Of a DNA stretch of 39,941 nt, positions 6,061-15,884 are shown in pieces. The first letter of the stretch is position 1, and every line of letters starts with the position of its first letter. The DNA lies in the IMG/VR virus record IMGVR_UViG_3300047463_000070, positions 1 through 39,941 of that record; one strand, 5' to 3'. Below the pieces are notes generated by a model. It had not been told where the DNA came from. It did no database searches and was given only the letters and a program-made list of their open reading frames with translations. Both the position numbers and the translations under genes were made by a program. This stretch comes from a virus.

Positions 6061-6339
6061 ATGGCTGAACGTGGCGAAAAGCGCGATCCGTCGTCTCATA
6101 GAACACCAACGCAGATCAGGCGCATGGATCGTGGATACAACGCCACTCCTGAAATTCAAGAACGGCGCAGCAAGAATAATCAGGCGCGCCGCATGATGAA
6201 GAAGAAAGGATTGGTTCAAAAAGGAGATGGCATGGACGTTGACCATAAAATCCCCCTGAGAAATGGTGGAGGTAATTCACCAAGCAATTTGCGGGTTATC
6301 AGTCAAAAGAAAAATCGAGGATGGAATAAAAAGAAGTGA
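6061..6339 (+). CDS. Small HNH endonuclease
   Basis: This 92-residue basic protein starts at ATG6061 after a strong AGGAGG (6050-6055). It has an HNH core: D59-V-D61-H62-K-I-P-L, N-G-G-G-N, S-N76-L-R-V and N85-R-G. The usual CxxC zinc pairs are absent, as in many short phage HNH proteins. CTCCT (6037-6041) can pair with AGGAG (6050-6054) and could weakly mask the ribosome site. Phage HNH proteins often sit near terminases and help packaging; this one lies at the end of the early arm, so a recombination or host-DNA role is also possible. Confidence 0.8.
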   Translation: MAERGEKRDPSSHRTPTQIRRMDRGYNATPEIQERRSKNNQARRMMKKKGLVQKGDGMDVDHKIPLRNGGGNSPSNLRVISQKKNRGWNKKK

Positions 6340-6539
6340 TCAAAAGAAGTTGGATGCTTGATAACGTGGTAACACCAGTTTGGTTTACCCACCCTGATGG
6401 GAGGGTGGTATGTGACTCATGCAAAAAGTTCTTCTCGCAATACTACTGTTCAGCCACAACAAAACTGGAATGTGACTGCCCCAAGTGTCAGGGGGTGTGT
6501 TCCTGTCAAAATATTGATGACATCGACAAGTCGTTATAA
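6336..6539 (+). CDS. Cys-rich putative zinc-ribbon protein
   Basis: A GTG at 6336 overlaps the stop of the HNH gene (GTGA); ATG6354 is an alternative start. The 67-residue product has C-D-S-C, Y-Y-C, C-D-C-P-K-C and C-S-C, nine cysteines in all, which suggests one or two zinc sites. It is the last gene of the rightward arm and ends just before the convergent terminator. It resembles no family I can name; small zinc proteins in phage early regions often bind host enzymes. Confidence 0.6.
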   Translation: MIKRSWMLDNVVTPVWFTHPDGRVVCDSCKKFFSQYYCSATTKLECDCPKCQGVCSCQNIDDIDKSL

Positions 6540-6545
6540 TAAGTC

Positions 6546-6572
6546 GATAAAGTCAAAAAATATTGACTTATC
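6546..6572. terminator. Bidirectional hairpin between the converging arms
   Basis: GATAAAGTCAA (6546-6556) pairs with TTGACTTATC (6563-6572) with one bulged A and a six-base loop. It lies between the last rightward gene and the end of the giant leftward gene, and overlaps the stop codon of the latter. A-rich and U-rich flanks on the two strands would let it stop transcripts from both directions. Confidence 0.65.
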
Positions 6573-9500
6573 TTTGAGCCATTGCCTTATCACCAAGCAA
6601 TGTAAGCTCTTTCTGAATACGAAGCCTAGCTTCAATCAATGGCTGCAATAGCTCTCTTTTCTTAGCTGGAGAGAGAGTTCCAGTTCTATCTTCTGTAATG
6701 ACTCTTTCTGCCTTAGAGATTTTTGACAATTGTTGTGTGGCCTTCTGCATAATATCTTTAAATTGCAGATACATACCCTTTTGTTCAAGAAGCTGCTTTA
6801 ATCCTTCAACATCACCGCTCGTCTTCATGTCTCTTGCGTATCTAACCGTCTCTTCAACATTCTTTCTAAGATCATTGAAGCTATCAGCCCACATTCCACC
6901 TCTTTGACCAGTATCTTTTACGAAACGATTCAATCCAGCAAGATTGGCTCCAATGCTTTGCCAATCTTGAGGATCCCCAAATGCGCCTGTTGGCTTTGAT
7001 GGAATAAAACCAGACTTTGCAAGGATACTATCCATTGCAGTCAATATCATAGTTCCAGCAGTTCCAAGATAACCTTCTAAAAGATGCTGTGCTTTTACAG
7101 GACTGATTGCGCCCAACGCTCCAATAATCGGAACGTCCTTCAATCCTGTATCCCGAACAACACTCAAAGCAGATGATATGGCTTTTGCTGCTTCAGAAGT
7201 ATTTCTATTTATTCTTGCTTCAATGGGCATTTTTGATTGAGAAAAACTTTCAATCGGCCTACCTCTGAATACGTTATAATTTGAAATCACTTCTCCAACC
7301 GGCAATGCGCCAGCAGGAAGCGGAGTAAAGCCAAATGTGTTCATAAACATACGTCCAAACCCTTTGGCAAAAGACGGGCTATGTTCTTGGGATAATTTTC
7401 TATAAATAAAAACTGGAAGAGCGCCAAACCAAGTTCCGACTTCAAAGCCCCTAGGGAGTTGGACAGCATTGCCATTAATATAAAACAATACGTCGTTGTT
7501 TAAAATATTATCTAATGATTCATTCTTCCATGCTTCAGGATCAGATGCTTCAGCCATCATTGCTGCAAGCATCGAGAAAAATCCAACAACAGCACCACGA
7601 AGCATGATTTCTTTGGGCATCCAAAGAAGTCTTTGTCCGTTTGGCTTGCCTTCGTATAAGCGATACATACCTTGTAGTTTGGCATTTAAGAACGGAACCA
7701 TTGGGATCATAGATGCCAACGTGGCTCCAAGAAATCCTTCACCAGATCCACGACGACCAAAAGGAGCAAGATTATATGCAGCCCATGATGCTTCTCTTTT
7801 TGTTTTGCCTTCAGAAAGCAGACGATCATATATCTTGGTTCGTTCAGCAAATTCAGTGGCCTCACTTATCCTTTGTAAGCCATCAATTCCTTGCTTAATA
7901 CGATCCATAAAAGTTGCTTCACCACCAGCAATTCTCATCTGACGAGCAAATGCCTTTGCTACATCCTTCTCATTCATTCCATATGTATAACCACCAAATC
8001 CTGTCATGGCGGAAATTTCTCTAGCCTTTAAGCTGCCTCCTTTTTTTATGTTTTCCAGAAGTGCTTTAGAAGTTGATGACATGAAAGGCTGCGCTTCTTG
8101 AGCGTAGGCAACAACCTTTCCGCGCCATAGGTTGGCAAGCATAAAAGGAGGAGTAAGAGTAATGGAATTTCTAAAGAAGCCAGCAAACCTATCTAATGCT
8201 CCAACGATACCTTGTCTGTTTTGTGATGGGATTGCAGTTAAAGCAGCAAATAAAGCACCGTCATCAACAATGTAATGTTGCTCTTTTCCATTCTGCCTAA
8301 AGGACACAACTCTTTCATCTTTAGCAAACTTGCCAGAAATCTGACGGGTTAAGCCTGCAATTTTCATTAAATCTGTCACTTCTTTCATAGCGACATTCTT
8401 CATGCCAGCCCGAAGAAGATGATCAGCATTCTTGAAAATATTTTGATACAAGTCTCCAATAGCACCTTCTCCACCCCTCAATGGATGAGGAAAGGCTTTT
8501 GGATTGCTAATACTTCTAGTCATTAACGGCCCGAGAGTGGCTTGCGGAGAACTCGCAATATCACTCTCAATCTGACGATAATACGGGGTATAGAACATGC
8601 TATTTAATTCATTTGCAGTCTTTTGATCTATCAATCCTGTATCAAGAGCAAACTTGATTAAACCCTCATTGAATTTCTGAAGGTCATTTGTAACATTTTT
8701 CCATTCAGGACGAGAGGCATTATACTTCTTGATAACATCATTCACTTCTGAATCAGTGATATTGAAGAAGCCTTTACGACCCTTCGCACGCAAGTCTTTT
8801 TCTCTCAAAGCAACAGCATATAATTGAAACTCTTTTACCTCACTATCCTTAACTCTATTACCAAAAATATCGCTTAAAGATTTGCTGCCTTTTACAAAAT
8901 CAATATCTCCGGTTTTTGGATCATAGCTAATCATGCCATGACTAATTAATTGTTCTAATCTTCCTGTGTTCTGAAGAGCAATTTCCAATGCTTGAGCGGC
9001 TGATCTACCACCGAACTTTCCTTGTTTGCGAAGGAGATTTTCAAGCAACCAGACAGGATAGGCTTTATTAAACACATTCCTTTGTAATGCGTCTCTATAT
9101 CTCTCGCCTTCTCTAGCGCCAGTTAATGTAGCGCCCATACGGCTTAGTAGGCTTCTCTCGGCAATGGGAGCGCCTGTAACCTTCTGTAGAGTGGATGAGC
9201 CTGGAGGAGCCGCTTTGCGAACTGCATACTGACTTACATCACGGGCGGAATACTGAGGCTCTCTTTCTATAATACCAATCTTACTCTTCAACGAAACATC
9301 TGATGTATCTGCAACACCACGTTCAGTTAAAGCCTGCATTCTGGAACCAGTAGCGCGGATGCCAGATATTTCTGAAATATCTGGATGCTGCTGCTTCAAG
9401 AATCCAAATACGCGATCCTTTAGAGACTTAACCTGATCATACCCAATCCGAACGCCATCTTCATAGCGGCTTCCTTTGGGCGCGGAAGTTCGATATTTAA

Positions 9501-12500
9501 ATGGGTTCTTGCCAATCTGAATTGCATCAATAGAATTTACATTAGCTCTATTTCCATCAACGCTAACCGAAATACCCAAATAACCACCACTATTTAAGTC
9601 AGCAGCAAATTCATAAACATTAACGTCTCGGTTTACTGATTCATCTAAAGTGGTGCCTTGATACACTAATTCTGGCGCTGATACTGTATCTCCTCTAGCT
9701 GAATATTGAATATTCTGCGATACATCCTGAGTGACCTTCTGAAAATTTGCATCTGTAATAGGATAGGTCTTGCCCTCAAAAGAGGCTGTTCTTGGTTGAG
9801 CAAAAATTTCATCAAATGTCTTAAACCCGTCGCCATTCAAAGCGGACTTTGTTCTGGTGAACAGGCTTTTCATAAAATTGGAAAAACGAAGATAGGCTGG
9901 TTTGATACCAGTTACAGGGGCGCCACGACGATTAGCATCATACAAAGAAGCAAAAGCATATGCTTGCGCTTCTTGCGGCGACATCAGGTTTGGTAAGCTG
10001 CTTTCTAGTTTATTCCAATATGTGTTGCCATCAGCATCTTTAATTAGCTTCAGCTTGTTAATAATGCTCTTATCAATTTCAGTGATATACATGCCTTTGG
10101 AGACATTTCCATTAGCATCCGTCATATCATGAGTGGCTTTAAAGTTATCATTTATCATTTTATTGAAGTTTGGATCGTATTTTCTATAATAATCTTGCAA
10201 TACATGATAGGCTTCATGAACACCAGTTTCATGAATAATAGGCATCATATTTTCCGCAAGAGAAATGCGGATTAATCCTTTTGAAGCAACACCATCCTTC
10301 ATGGAAGGCGCAACTCTTAAACCTTGAACAGCCTGACCTTGAGTGCCGCCAGACTTTGCGGCAGCATCTAAATCTGAAGCAAATAAATGATTAACAAACT
10401 CAATTTCATGATTTGCGGTTTGAGGGAGAAGTCGATTGACTTCATTAGCCAAAAGAAAGGCTGTGTATACCTGCTGATTGCTGAATGTTCTATCATTAAT
10501 GGCTTTTCGCACACCATCAGCAGCACTTTTTCCTTGCTCACCTCGCGCTTCTAATTTAGCCAAAAAGTCATCAATAACCTTATTGGCTTTGACAGTAAGC
10601 GCGGGTGATGGAGCCTGCGTTCTCCACGGAGCCGTTGGAGCTTCTTCTGCTTGTCTGGTTGTATCTGATGTAACATCCGCCTGCGTGGCGGTATCTGCTT
10701 GCGCGCCCTCTCGTCTAGCTGAAAATTGGCTTTCTCCTGTATAACCAAAATCTGGACGGGCGGCTTCTCCTTGCCAAGTTTCAGATCGAGTTTGAGCATT
10801 ACCTTCTCCAGTGCTTACAATAGGAGGTAATGCGGCCTCTCCCGTCCAAGGTTCCGCTTCTGGCTTTGGAAGAGGTGGTTGTGGAGGAGGCTTCGGAACA
10901 GTCGATGCTTCAGTAGAGATAGTTCTGCCTGGACGCCGAATAATGGCATTTTCAGGCAAAGAAAATGCGGCGCCACTTTCCATATCTGTTACACGGAAAA
11001 AGCGACGACCACTTTCATCTGTATCAGTTAGTCCCTCCAGTTGAATGGGAACCATTCTTCCAGCCTTCTTATTGGGGCTGGGCTGAAGGTAAAAAAACGA
11101 ACTTTCAACACCGGGCTGTTGATTAGCTGCCCCCGTAATAAGGTTTTCCATTCTGGCATTTGGATCAGGAGCAGCCAGAAGTTTTGGAGCCGGTGGAACT
11201 GGAATGTTAAATTCATCTTTGATGTTTTGGATATCAAAAATACTGAGTTCTTTTTGCAATCCAACTCGGGGACGCTCTAATGTCGGAATTTTCTTTTGTA
11301 AGTTATCAATCTTTTTTTGTATTTTCTTTGGATTATCTGATGTTTCTAATTGCTGCTCAAGGTTAGCAATTTTACCTTGAACATCAGACAACTCTCTTTC
11401 TAAAAGAACACCACCTAAAGCTAATGTTTCTCCTTCGTTTTTTGTAATTCTGGACAGATTTTTATATCTGTTATTATAAAAATTTAATGCATCATTATAT
11501 GTTAATTCACCAATTGGTGTTACAACTTGATTTTGCTGACGAGCTTCTTCTAAAGCAGCGCGAAGTTCTGGATTTTCTCCTAGAGTGCCGGGAGCAGCAG
11601 GGCGTTCACCGAATATACCACGCGATGCGCCACCAAATGTGCCGCCAATAACAGCCGCGCCAGCAGCCGCTTCTTTGTATTCTCTGAAAGCATCATCAGA
11701 TAATAAGTCTAATCCGGCCTGTGCGCGTTCAAGAATTTGCTGCGTAACTTCTGTTGGAACTTCAGATACGACACCAACACCAATTCCCTTCGCCACTCTA
11801 GGAAGAAGTGTTTTTCCAACTGTCTCAGCAACCTCTTCAACAGGCTTTTTGAATACTCTGCTTAATCCAGTGGATAACCCAAATGTTAAACGATCAGCGA
11901 TAGCATCCATCGCAGCAGATGGAATTGCATAACCAAACGATTTTAACTCATTAACCGTAGCTTGATCTCTATCTATTCCTTGCTTTTGCTGTTCTTCATA
12001 AACCCTTTCTCTATGTTGACCATAAGCAAAAGGAGTGGCGGCGGCTGTTGCTGCGGCTACACCACCAACAGGACCAGCAACTACTGTTCCTATGCCACCA
12101 GCAAGCAAAGAAGCTGCTGTTTGTGGAATTGTGGTAGCTAATGTTTGCCCAAACCATTTAGCGTATGATGATGGATCAGCTAAAGATGTTTGTTCAAATG
12201 ATATTCTTTGAGATTCAGGCAGTGATTCTGCGGCTTCTCTAATGTTTCTTAAAACACCAGCCTTACCAAATTCTGCTAAACTTTCAATTCCTAAACCTCT
12301 ACCAGCACCTTCTAAAGCTGAATACAAACCTTGTTGAGCAACATCAATACCATATCCAATAGGAAAATATGAGGAGTCAGATCTTGGCGCTTTAGGTTGC
12401 TCAATATTTTGTGGAGCATAATATGCCCTATACGCATCACGTAATGCTACATTTTGAGGAACATCATCCTCAAAGGGCATTTTATTTCCATCAGGAAGGT

Positions 12501-12516
12501 TGACATAATATGTCAT
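6568..12516 (-). CDS. Giant polyvalent internal virion protein with HExxH metallopeptidase motif
   Basis: This 1982-residue protein is the last of the virion operon. Visible parts in order: an N-terminal VNLPDG module; an Ala/Gly-rich hydrophobic stretch (about 127-165) able to enter membranes; a coiled coil (about 360-430); a Pro-rich linker (about 540-680); and a zincin-like site H767-E-A-Y-H771. Three Q-(F/Y)-S-A-R linkers follow the pattern of module borders (597, 937, 1088). The long C-terminal part has hydrophobic segments near 1455, 1600 and 1640. Large polyvalent proteins of this type are packaged in phage heads and ejected with DNA, carrying enzymes that help entry or early takeover. 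Protease activity, cleavage at the linkers and any cell-wall-lytic function are inferences. The start overlaps the upstream gene's stop. Confidence 0.75.
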   Translation of the reverse strand: MTYYVNLPDGNKMPFEDDVPQNVALRDAYRAYYAPQNIEQPKAPRSDSSYFPIGYGIDVAQQGLYSALEGAGRGLGIESLAEFGKAGVLRNIREAAESLPESQRISFEQTSLADPSSYAKWFGQTLATTIPQTAASLLAGGIGTVVAGPVGGVAAATAAATPFAYGQHRERVYEEQQKQGIDRDQATVNELKSFGYAIPSAAMDAIADRLTFGLSTGLSRVFKKPVEEVAETVGKTLLPRVAKGIGVGVVSEVPTEVTQQILERAQAGLDLLSDDAFREYKEAAAGAAVIGGTFGGASRGIFGERPAAPGTLGENPELRAALEEARQQNQVVTPIGELTYNDALNFYNNRYKNLSRITKNEGETLALGGVLLERELSDVQGKIANLEQQLETSDNPKKIQKKIDNLQKKIPTLERPRVGLQKELSIFDIQNIKDEFNIPVPPAPKLLAAPDPNARMENLITGAANQQPGVESSFFYLQPSPNKKAGRMVPIQLEGLTDTDESGRRFFRVTDMESGAAFSLPENAIIRRPGRTISTEASTVPKPPPQPPLPKPEAEPWTGEAALPPIVSTGEGNAQTRSETWQGEAARPDFGYTGESQFSARREGAQADTATQADVTSDTTRQAEEAPTAPWRTQAPSPALTVKANKVIDDFLAKLEARGEQGKSAADGVRKAINDRTFSNQQVYTAFLLANEVNRLLPQTANHEIEFVNHLFASDLDAAAKSGGTQGQAVQGLRVAPSMKDGVASKGLIRISLAENMMPIIHETGVHEAYHVLQDYYRKYDPNFNKMINDNFKATHDMTDANGNVSKGMYITEIDKSIINKLKLIKDADGNTYWNKLESSLPNLMSPQEAQAYAFASLYDANRRGAPVTGIKPAYLRFSNFMKSLFTRTKSALNGDGFKTFDEIFAQPRTASFEGKTYPITDANFQKVTQDVSQNIQYSARGDTVSAPELVYQGTTLDESVNRDVNVYEFAADLNSGGYLGISVSVDGNRANVNSIDAIQIGKNPFKYRTSAPKGSRYEDGVRIGYDQVKSLKDRVFGFLKQQHPDISEISGIRATGSRMQALTERGVADTSDVSLKSKIGIIEREPQYSARDVSQYAVRKAAPPGSSTLQKVTGAPIAERSLLSRMGATLTGAREGERYRDALQRNVFNKAYPVWLLENLLRKQGKFGGRSAAQALEIALQNTGRLEQLISHGMISYDPKTGDIDFVKGSKSLSDIFGNRVKDSEVKEFQLYAVALREKDLRAKGRKGFFNITDSEVNDVIKKYNASRPEWKNVTNDLQKFNEGLIKFALDTGLIDQKTANELNSMFYTPYYRQIESDIASSPQATLGPLMTRSISNPKAFPHPLRGGEGAIGDLYQNIFKNADHLLRAGMKNVAMKEVTDLMKIAGLTRQISGKFAKDERVVSFRQNGKEQHYIVDDGALFAALTAIPSQNRQGIVGALDRFAGFFRNSITLTPPFMLANLWRGKVVAYAQEAQPFMSSTSKALLENIKKGGSLKAREISAMTGFGGYTYGMNEKDVAKAFARQMRIAGGEATFMDRIKQGIDGLQRISEATEFAERTKIYDRLLSEGKTKREASWAAYNLAPFGRRGSGEGFLGATLASMIPMVPFLNAKLQGMYRLYEGKPNGQRLLWMPKEIMLRGAVVGFFSMLAAMMAEASDPEAWKNESLDNILNNDVLFYINGNAVQLPRGFEVGTWFGALPVFIYRKLSQEHSPSFAKGFGRMFMNTFGFTPLPAGALPVGEVISNYNVFRGRPIESFSQSKMPIEARINRNTSEAAKAISSALSVVRDTGLKDVPIIGALGAISPVKAQHLLEGYLGTAGTMILTAMDSILAKSGFIPSKPTGAFGDPQDWQSIGANLAGLNRFVKDTGQRGGMWADSFNDLRKNVEETVRYARDMKTSGDVEGLKQLLEQKGMYLQFKDIMQKATQQLSKISKAERVITEDRTGTLSPAKKRELLQPLIEARLRIQKELTLLGDKAMAQR

Positions 12517-13958
12517 TGACCACCTTGATCCTCAGTCGCACTAATTCCCCAAGTATTACCCATTAGTGCATCTCGCTGCCTTATAAGATCGGCTATATGG
12601 GTCTGATGTGCTCTAATCATCCTTTCTTGCTCTGGAGTTTTTAGCACTACCGCATCCAGTGATTTGATGAAATTTGTTGAAGAATTAATTGCACCGTTAA
12701 TTGAATTAAGCATTGAAGACTTCTTTTCGTTTGCTCCAATCGCTGCTGCTCTTGCAATTCCAAGAGCTTTATAAGCCTCTGTTTTATATTGATCTTGGTC
12801 CAATGATCCTTCTCTATAAAGAGAGTCTAACTTTAATTGACGCATTTTTAGGTCTTCAAGAATGTTTTCTCTTTGATCCTTCCTGATGTCTTTTAAATCA
12901 CTTGCCAATGATGCCATAGCAGCAGAACCACCGGCTCCAATGGCGCCCAAAGCATTGCCAGTTTTGGCACCAGCAGCCATCATGTTTAAACCGGCATTCA
13001 TTACTGCCATCCATTGGGCATTTTTAATTTTATCTTTTTCAGATTCCCTTCCTTCTTTAGACATCTTTATTAAATCGTCTATAGCTGATCTTTCTTCAGC
13101 ATATTGTCTTCTCCTCTCAGAAAAAATATCAGGAAATGCCTCAGAATTGGGAGAGCCAACACTATTTTTGGCGGAAGATAGAGCAGGCCAAACCGAATTG
13201 CTACTTCGCCTGCCGCTAGAGACTGAGCCGCCAGAAACGTCAATTACGCTACTAGGGGGCACTGGTGGTGTTGGTAATGTAGGATCGACTGACAAATTAG
13301 AAGGCTCAATTACGCTACTAGGGGGCGCTGGGCTGATCTCTGGGGACGTTTGTGAAGGTATTTTGTAATCTGATTCCGGCATCGATTCTTCTGGAAGACG
13401 CGAAAATAAATACCCTGTCGGTTTTCTAGTTCTAAGGCCCCGTGCCTGATGTATAATACGCCCAGCTTCCTCTAGTGAAAAATGACTCCCTCCTTTAATA
13501 TCACCCTCAGCCCTCTCAGCCGGTGTTGGATCATACCGAGAAGCACCGCCACCTGCTTCCTCATCCGATGTTGGATCATAATTTGCTAATTGTCCAGTTC
13601 CTATATCTGCAACTTGAATTGAGTTTGCGGAAATTCTTGACGAAGCACCGCCATTAGACATCCTCACAATACCACCGCGCGCCATCTCTTGAATGGCGCC
13701 TTGCGGTGCTTGTTGTGGCATGATGGAGGCAATGCCTTGTGGAGCTTGAGGTTCAGCTTCTCTTTTTAAATCATCAGCAACAGTTGATGAAGGAGGTTGT
13801 CGCTGGGATGCAGCCTTACGCACTCTGACGCGGTCCGCAAGCTCAGAGAAAACCAAGACAGACGGTATCATGCCAGATGGATTGCGAGCCTCATTCATCA
13901 GATCACTATCTGAGAAATTTTTGAGTAAGTTTGGGATTTTCACCAAATTCATTGACAT
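12513..13958 (-). CDS. Internal virion protein with ARGGIVRMSNGG motif
   Basis: The start ATG13958 (MSMNLVKIP) is preferred because GGAG lies eight bases upstream; an upstream ATG at 13991 would overlap the next gene further. The 481-residue protein has a helical N-terminus, a Pro/Ser-rich middle with a near-duplicated PPSSVIEPSN / PPSSVIDVSG element, and a long helical C-terminus containing AGAKTGNALGAIGAGGSAAM. The motif ARGGIVRMSNGG resembles short motifs in three other virion proteins here. Its place beside the giant protein and other ejection-type proteins suggests it is packaged inside the head or tail. No enzyme motif is visible. Confidence 0.65.
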   Translation of the reverse strand: MSMNLVKIPNLLKNFSDSDLMNEARNPSGMIPSVLVFSELADRVRVRKAASQRQPPSSTVADDLKREAEPQAPQGIASIMPQQAPQGAIQEMARGGIVRMSNGGASSRISANSIQVADIGTGQLANYDPTSDEEAGGGASRYDPTPAERAEGDIKGGSHFSLEEAGRIIHQARGLRTRKPTGYLFSRLPEESMPESDYKIPSQTSPEISPAPPSSVIEPSNLSVDPTLPTPPVPPSSVIDVSGGSVSSGRRSSNSVWPALSSAKNSVGSPNSEAFPDIFSERRRQYAEERSAIDDLIKMSKEGRESEKDKIKNAQWMAVMNAGLNMMAAGAKTGNALGAIGAGGSAAMASLASDLKDIRKDQRENILEDLKMRQLKLDSLYREGSLDQDQYKTEAYKALGIARAAAIGANEKKSSMLNSINGAINSSTNFIKSLDAVVLKTPEQERMIRAHQTHIADLIRQRDALMGNTWGISATEDQGGQ

Positions 13959-13974
13959 CTGATGATCTCCAACC

Positions 13975-15450
13975 TTAAGCCATCTTACCAAGCATGTTAT
14001 ACATACCCAATCCGGTCAAACCCAAACCAGCCATCTGAGCCATAGGACTTGTGGCCTGATATTGAGTGATATTAGATGACGGGCTGACAGGAACACCACG
14101 AAGCAGCGCACCATAGAACTGAAGCATTTGTTTTTCATAATCACGCTGATTTTCAAATGATTGTCTGGCAATATCCAATGCCTGCTGTTCATATGCCTGC
14201 TGCTGTGAGCCAATAGTTCCAAGAGCTTGTGTTCCAGCCAATCCAAGCTGTTGCTGAAGACCACCAAGACTTCCATAAAGCTGAGAGCCTTGCAGTCCTA
14301 ATGCGCCAGACTGTCCCCACAAATTTGCCGCCTGTTGCGCTGCTTGAGCGGCAGCAATCTGAGCGTTCAAGTCTTGTTGGGCGCCAAACATACCCTGCTG
14401 AGAACCAAGTGTAGCGCCATACTGACCTGATTGCTCACGCATCTGAGCGGCGGCAAGATCAGCTTGAGAACCAAACTGAGCCTGCTGCTGCATAAGTTGA
14501 GCATAATACTGACGGGCTTGTTCAGCCTGTTGAGCGGCAGCCAACTGAGCCTGATTGGCATACTGAGCTTCCTGAAAGCCCAATGTACCGCCATACTGAC
14601 GAGACTGTTCTGCCGCCTGTTGGGCTTGCATAAGAGCCTGTAGGTTTGCTTGCTGTGCGGTTAAGCCTAATCCAGCAGTTGTAGAGGCAGCCTGAAGCTG
14701 TCTTGCTTGATCAGCATTAAACTGAGCCATAGCCTGCTGATAAGCGGCTTGCTGACCAGCGCCTTCAATATCACTGAGATTTTTCTCTAAACCTCTTTCA
14801 GCAACACCACGCTCGATGGCGTTTCTGTAACCACCAAAAGCACCAGAGCGAATTGCTCCTTCGTCTCTTGAAGCCTGCCCTTCCTGAAAAGCCTGAACAG
14901 CAGCACGCTTCTGATTTTCAATGACGTTTTGCATATATGGTGACATATATTGCTGCAAATTAGCGCCAGTAAAATCTTGCGTAGTTACTTCTTGAGGTGT
15001 GATGTTTTGTGTGTAGAATTGACCGGGCGCGTAACCGGCGCCAGCCTGGAACTGACTTTGGAACTGACCGGGTGCATATACTGATGGCGCCTGATAAGAA
15101 CTTTGGTATTGAGATGGGCTATAGGCAGCAGGAGCTTGATACCTACTAGCAATATCAGGAGCCTGATAAGCAGCCATCCGAGAGGCTACATCGCCAGTAA
15201 AACCAAGCGTGTCTGTGGCAGCCTGCATGTAAGGCTGATAGGCACCTTGCATTTCTCTGACTTGCTGTTGAGCAGCTAATGTATCAGGAGATTGGTTCGC
15301 TTGGATTTGACCAGTATAAGGAACATACGGACGCTGAGAAGCTATCTCAGCGCGCGCCATCATATTAGTAAAATACGGTTCAGCGTATTCAGGAAGATTG
15401 CTCTGCGTAACTGTAGAACTTGTTTGACCGCCGCCGCCACCGCCACTCAT
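13975..15450 (-). CDS. Gln/Ala-rich internal virion (ejection) protein
   Basis: This 491-residue protein starts with poly-Gly (MSGGGGGGQTSS) and then has Tyr/Gln/Pro-rich repeats (YQAPxxYxPGQFQS, about 90-150). A conserved block runs TGANLQQYMSPYMQNVIENQ and RDEGAIRSGAFGGYR, followed by some 200 residues of Ala/Gln helix with repeated QxxLAAAQ units. This composition is typical of podoviral internal core proteins ejected ahead of DNA. The C-terminus has a Gly-rich hydrophobic segment (MAGLGLTGLGMYNMLG) that could insert in a membrane. Its start overlaps the GNAT-like gene by four bases. Confidence 0.75.
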   Translation of the reverse strand: MSGGGGGGQTSSTVTQSNLPEYAEPYFTNMMARAEIASQRPYVPYTGQIQANQSPDTLAAQQQVREMQGAYQPYMQAATDTLGFTGDVASRMAAYQAPDIASRYQAPAAYSPSQYQSSYQAPSVYAPGQFQSQFQAGAGYAPGQFYTQNITPQEVTTQDFTGANLQQYMSPYMQNVIENQKRAAVQAFQEGQASRDEGAIRSGAFGGYRNAIERGVAERGLEKNLSDIEGAGQQAAYQQAMAQFNADQARQLQAASTTAGLGLTAQQANLQALMQAQQAAEQSRQYGGTLGFQEAQYANQAQLAAAQQAEQARQYYAQLMQQQAQFGSQADLAAAQMREQSGQYGATLGSQQGMFGAQQDLNAQIAAAQAAQQAANLWGQSGALGLQGSQLYGSLGGLQQQLGLAGTQALGTIGSQQQAYEQQALDIARQSFENQRDYEKQMLQFYGALLRGVPVSPSSNITQYQATSPMAQMAGLGLTGLGMYNMLGKMA

Positions 15451-15884
15451 GCTTCAATTTCCTTTTCAAACAAGGAAAGGTAGCGTTTACCACCAAACTT
15501 GTTCAACAATCTACCCCAACCCAAACGACCGTATCCTTCAATACTGTCGCAGTTGCAGTCTTTTGCGAACTTATACATCATATCATGAATTTCATTTAGC
15601 CATAAACTGATTTTTCGTCCGCCAACAAACATAATAGTTAGACATTTTTTCCTTGGATACTGAGAAATTGAAGTAACAATTGAGCCATAAACATCAATAC
15701 CATTACCAGCTTTTTGTGAATAATCAAAAGCTAACCATAATTGCATATTTTGATCCATAAGACCTTTATAAATATCATCTACATGGTATCTTCCATTATT
15801 GTATTTAACAGATGGTGAAATCATTTTGGCAACATCAGGCCAAATTTCATTCACATATTCATATGGAACGCTTGTCACTTTCAT
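15447..15884 (-). CDS. GNAT-like virion-associated protein
   Basis: This 145-residue protein shows the layout of the GNAT-like proteins found among podoviral internal virion genes: an N-terminal EIWPDVAKMIS helix, HVDDIYKGLMDQNMQLWLAFD, an IVTSISQYPRKKCLTIMFVGG beta-strand pair, and a C-terminal helix ending in IEGYGRLGWGRLLNKFG. Whether it acetylates anything is unknown: the acyl-CoA loop is replaced by GGRKISLW. It is coupled on both sides by four-base overlaps, so it is made together with the two large internal virion proteins and may be packaged or help assemble them. Confidence 0.75.
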   Translation of the reverse strand: MKVTSVPYEYVNEIWPDVAKMISPSVKYNNGRYHVDDIYKGLMDQNMQLWLAFDYSQKAGNGIDVYGSIVTSISQYPRKKCLTIMFVGGRKISLWLNEIHDMMYKFAKDCNCDSIEGYGRLGWGRLLNKFGGKRYLSLFEKEIEA

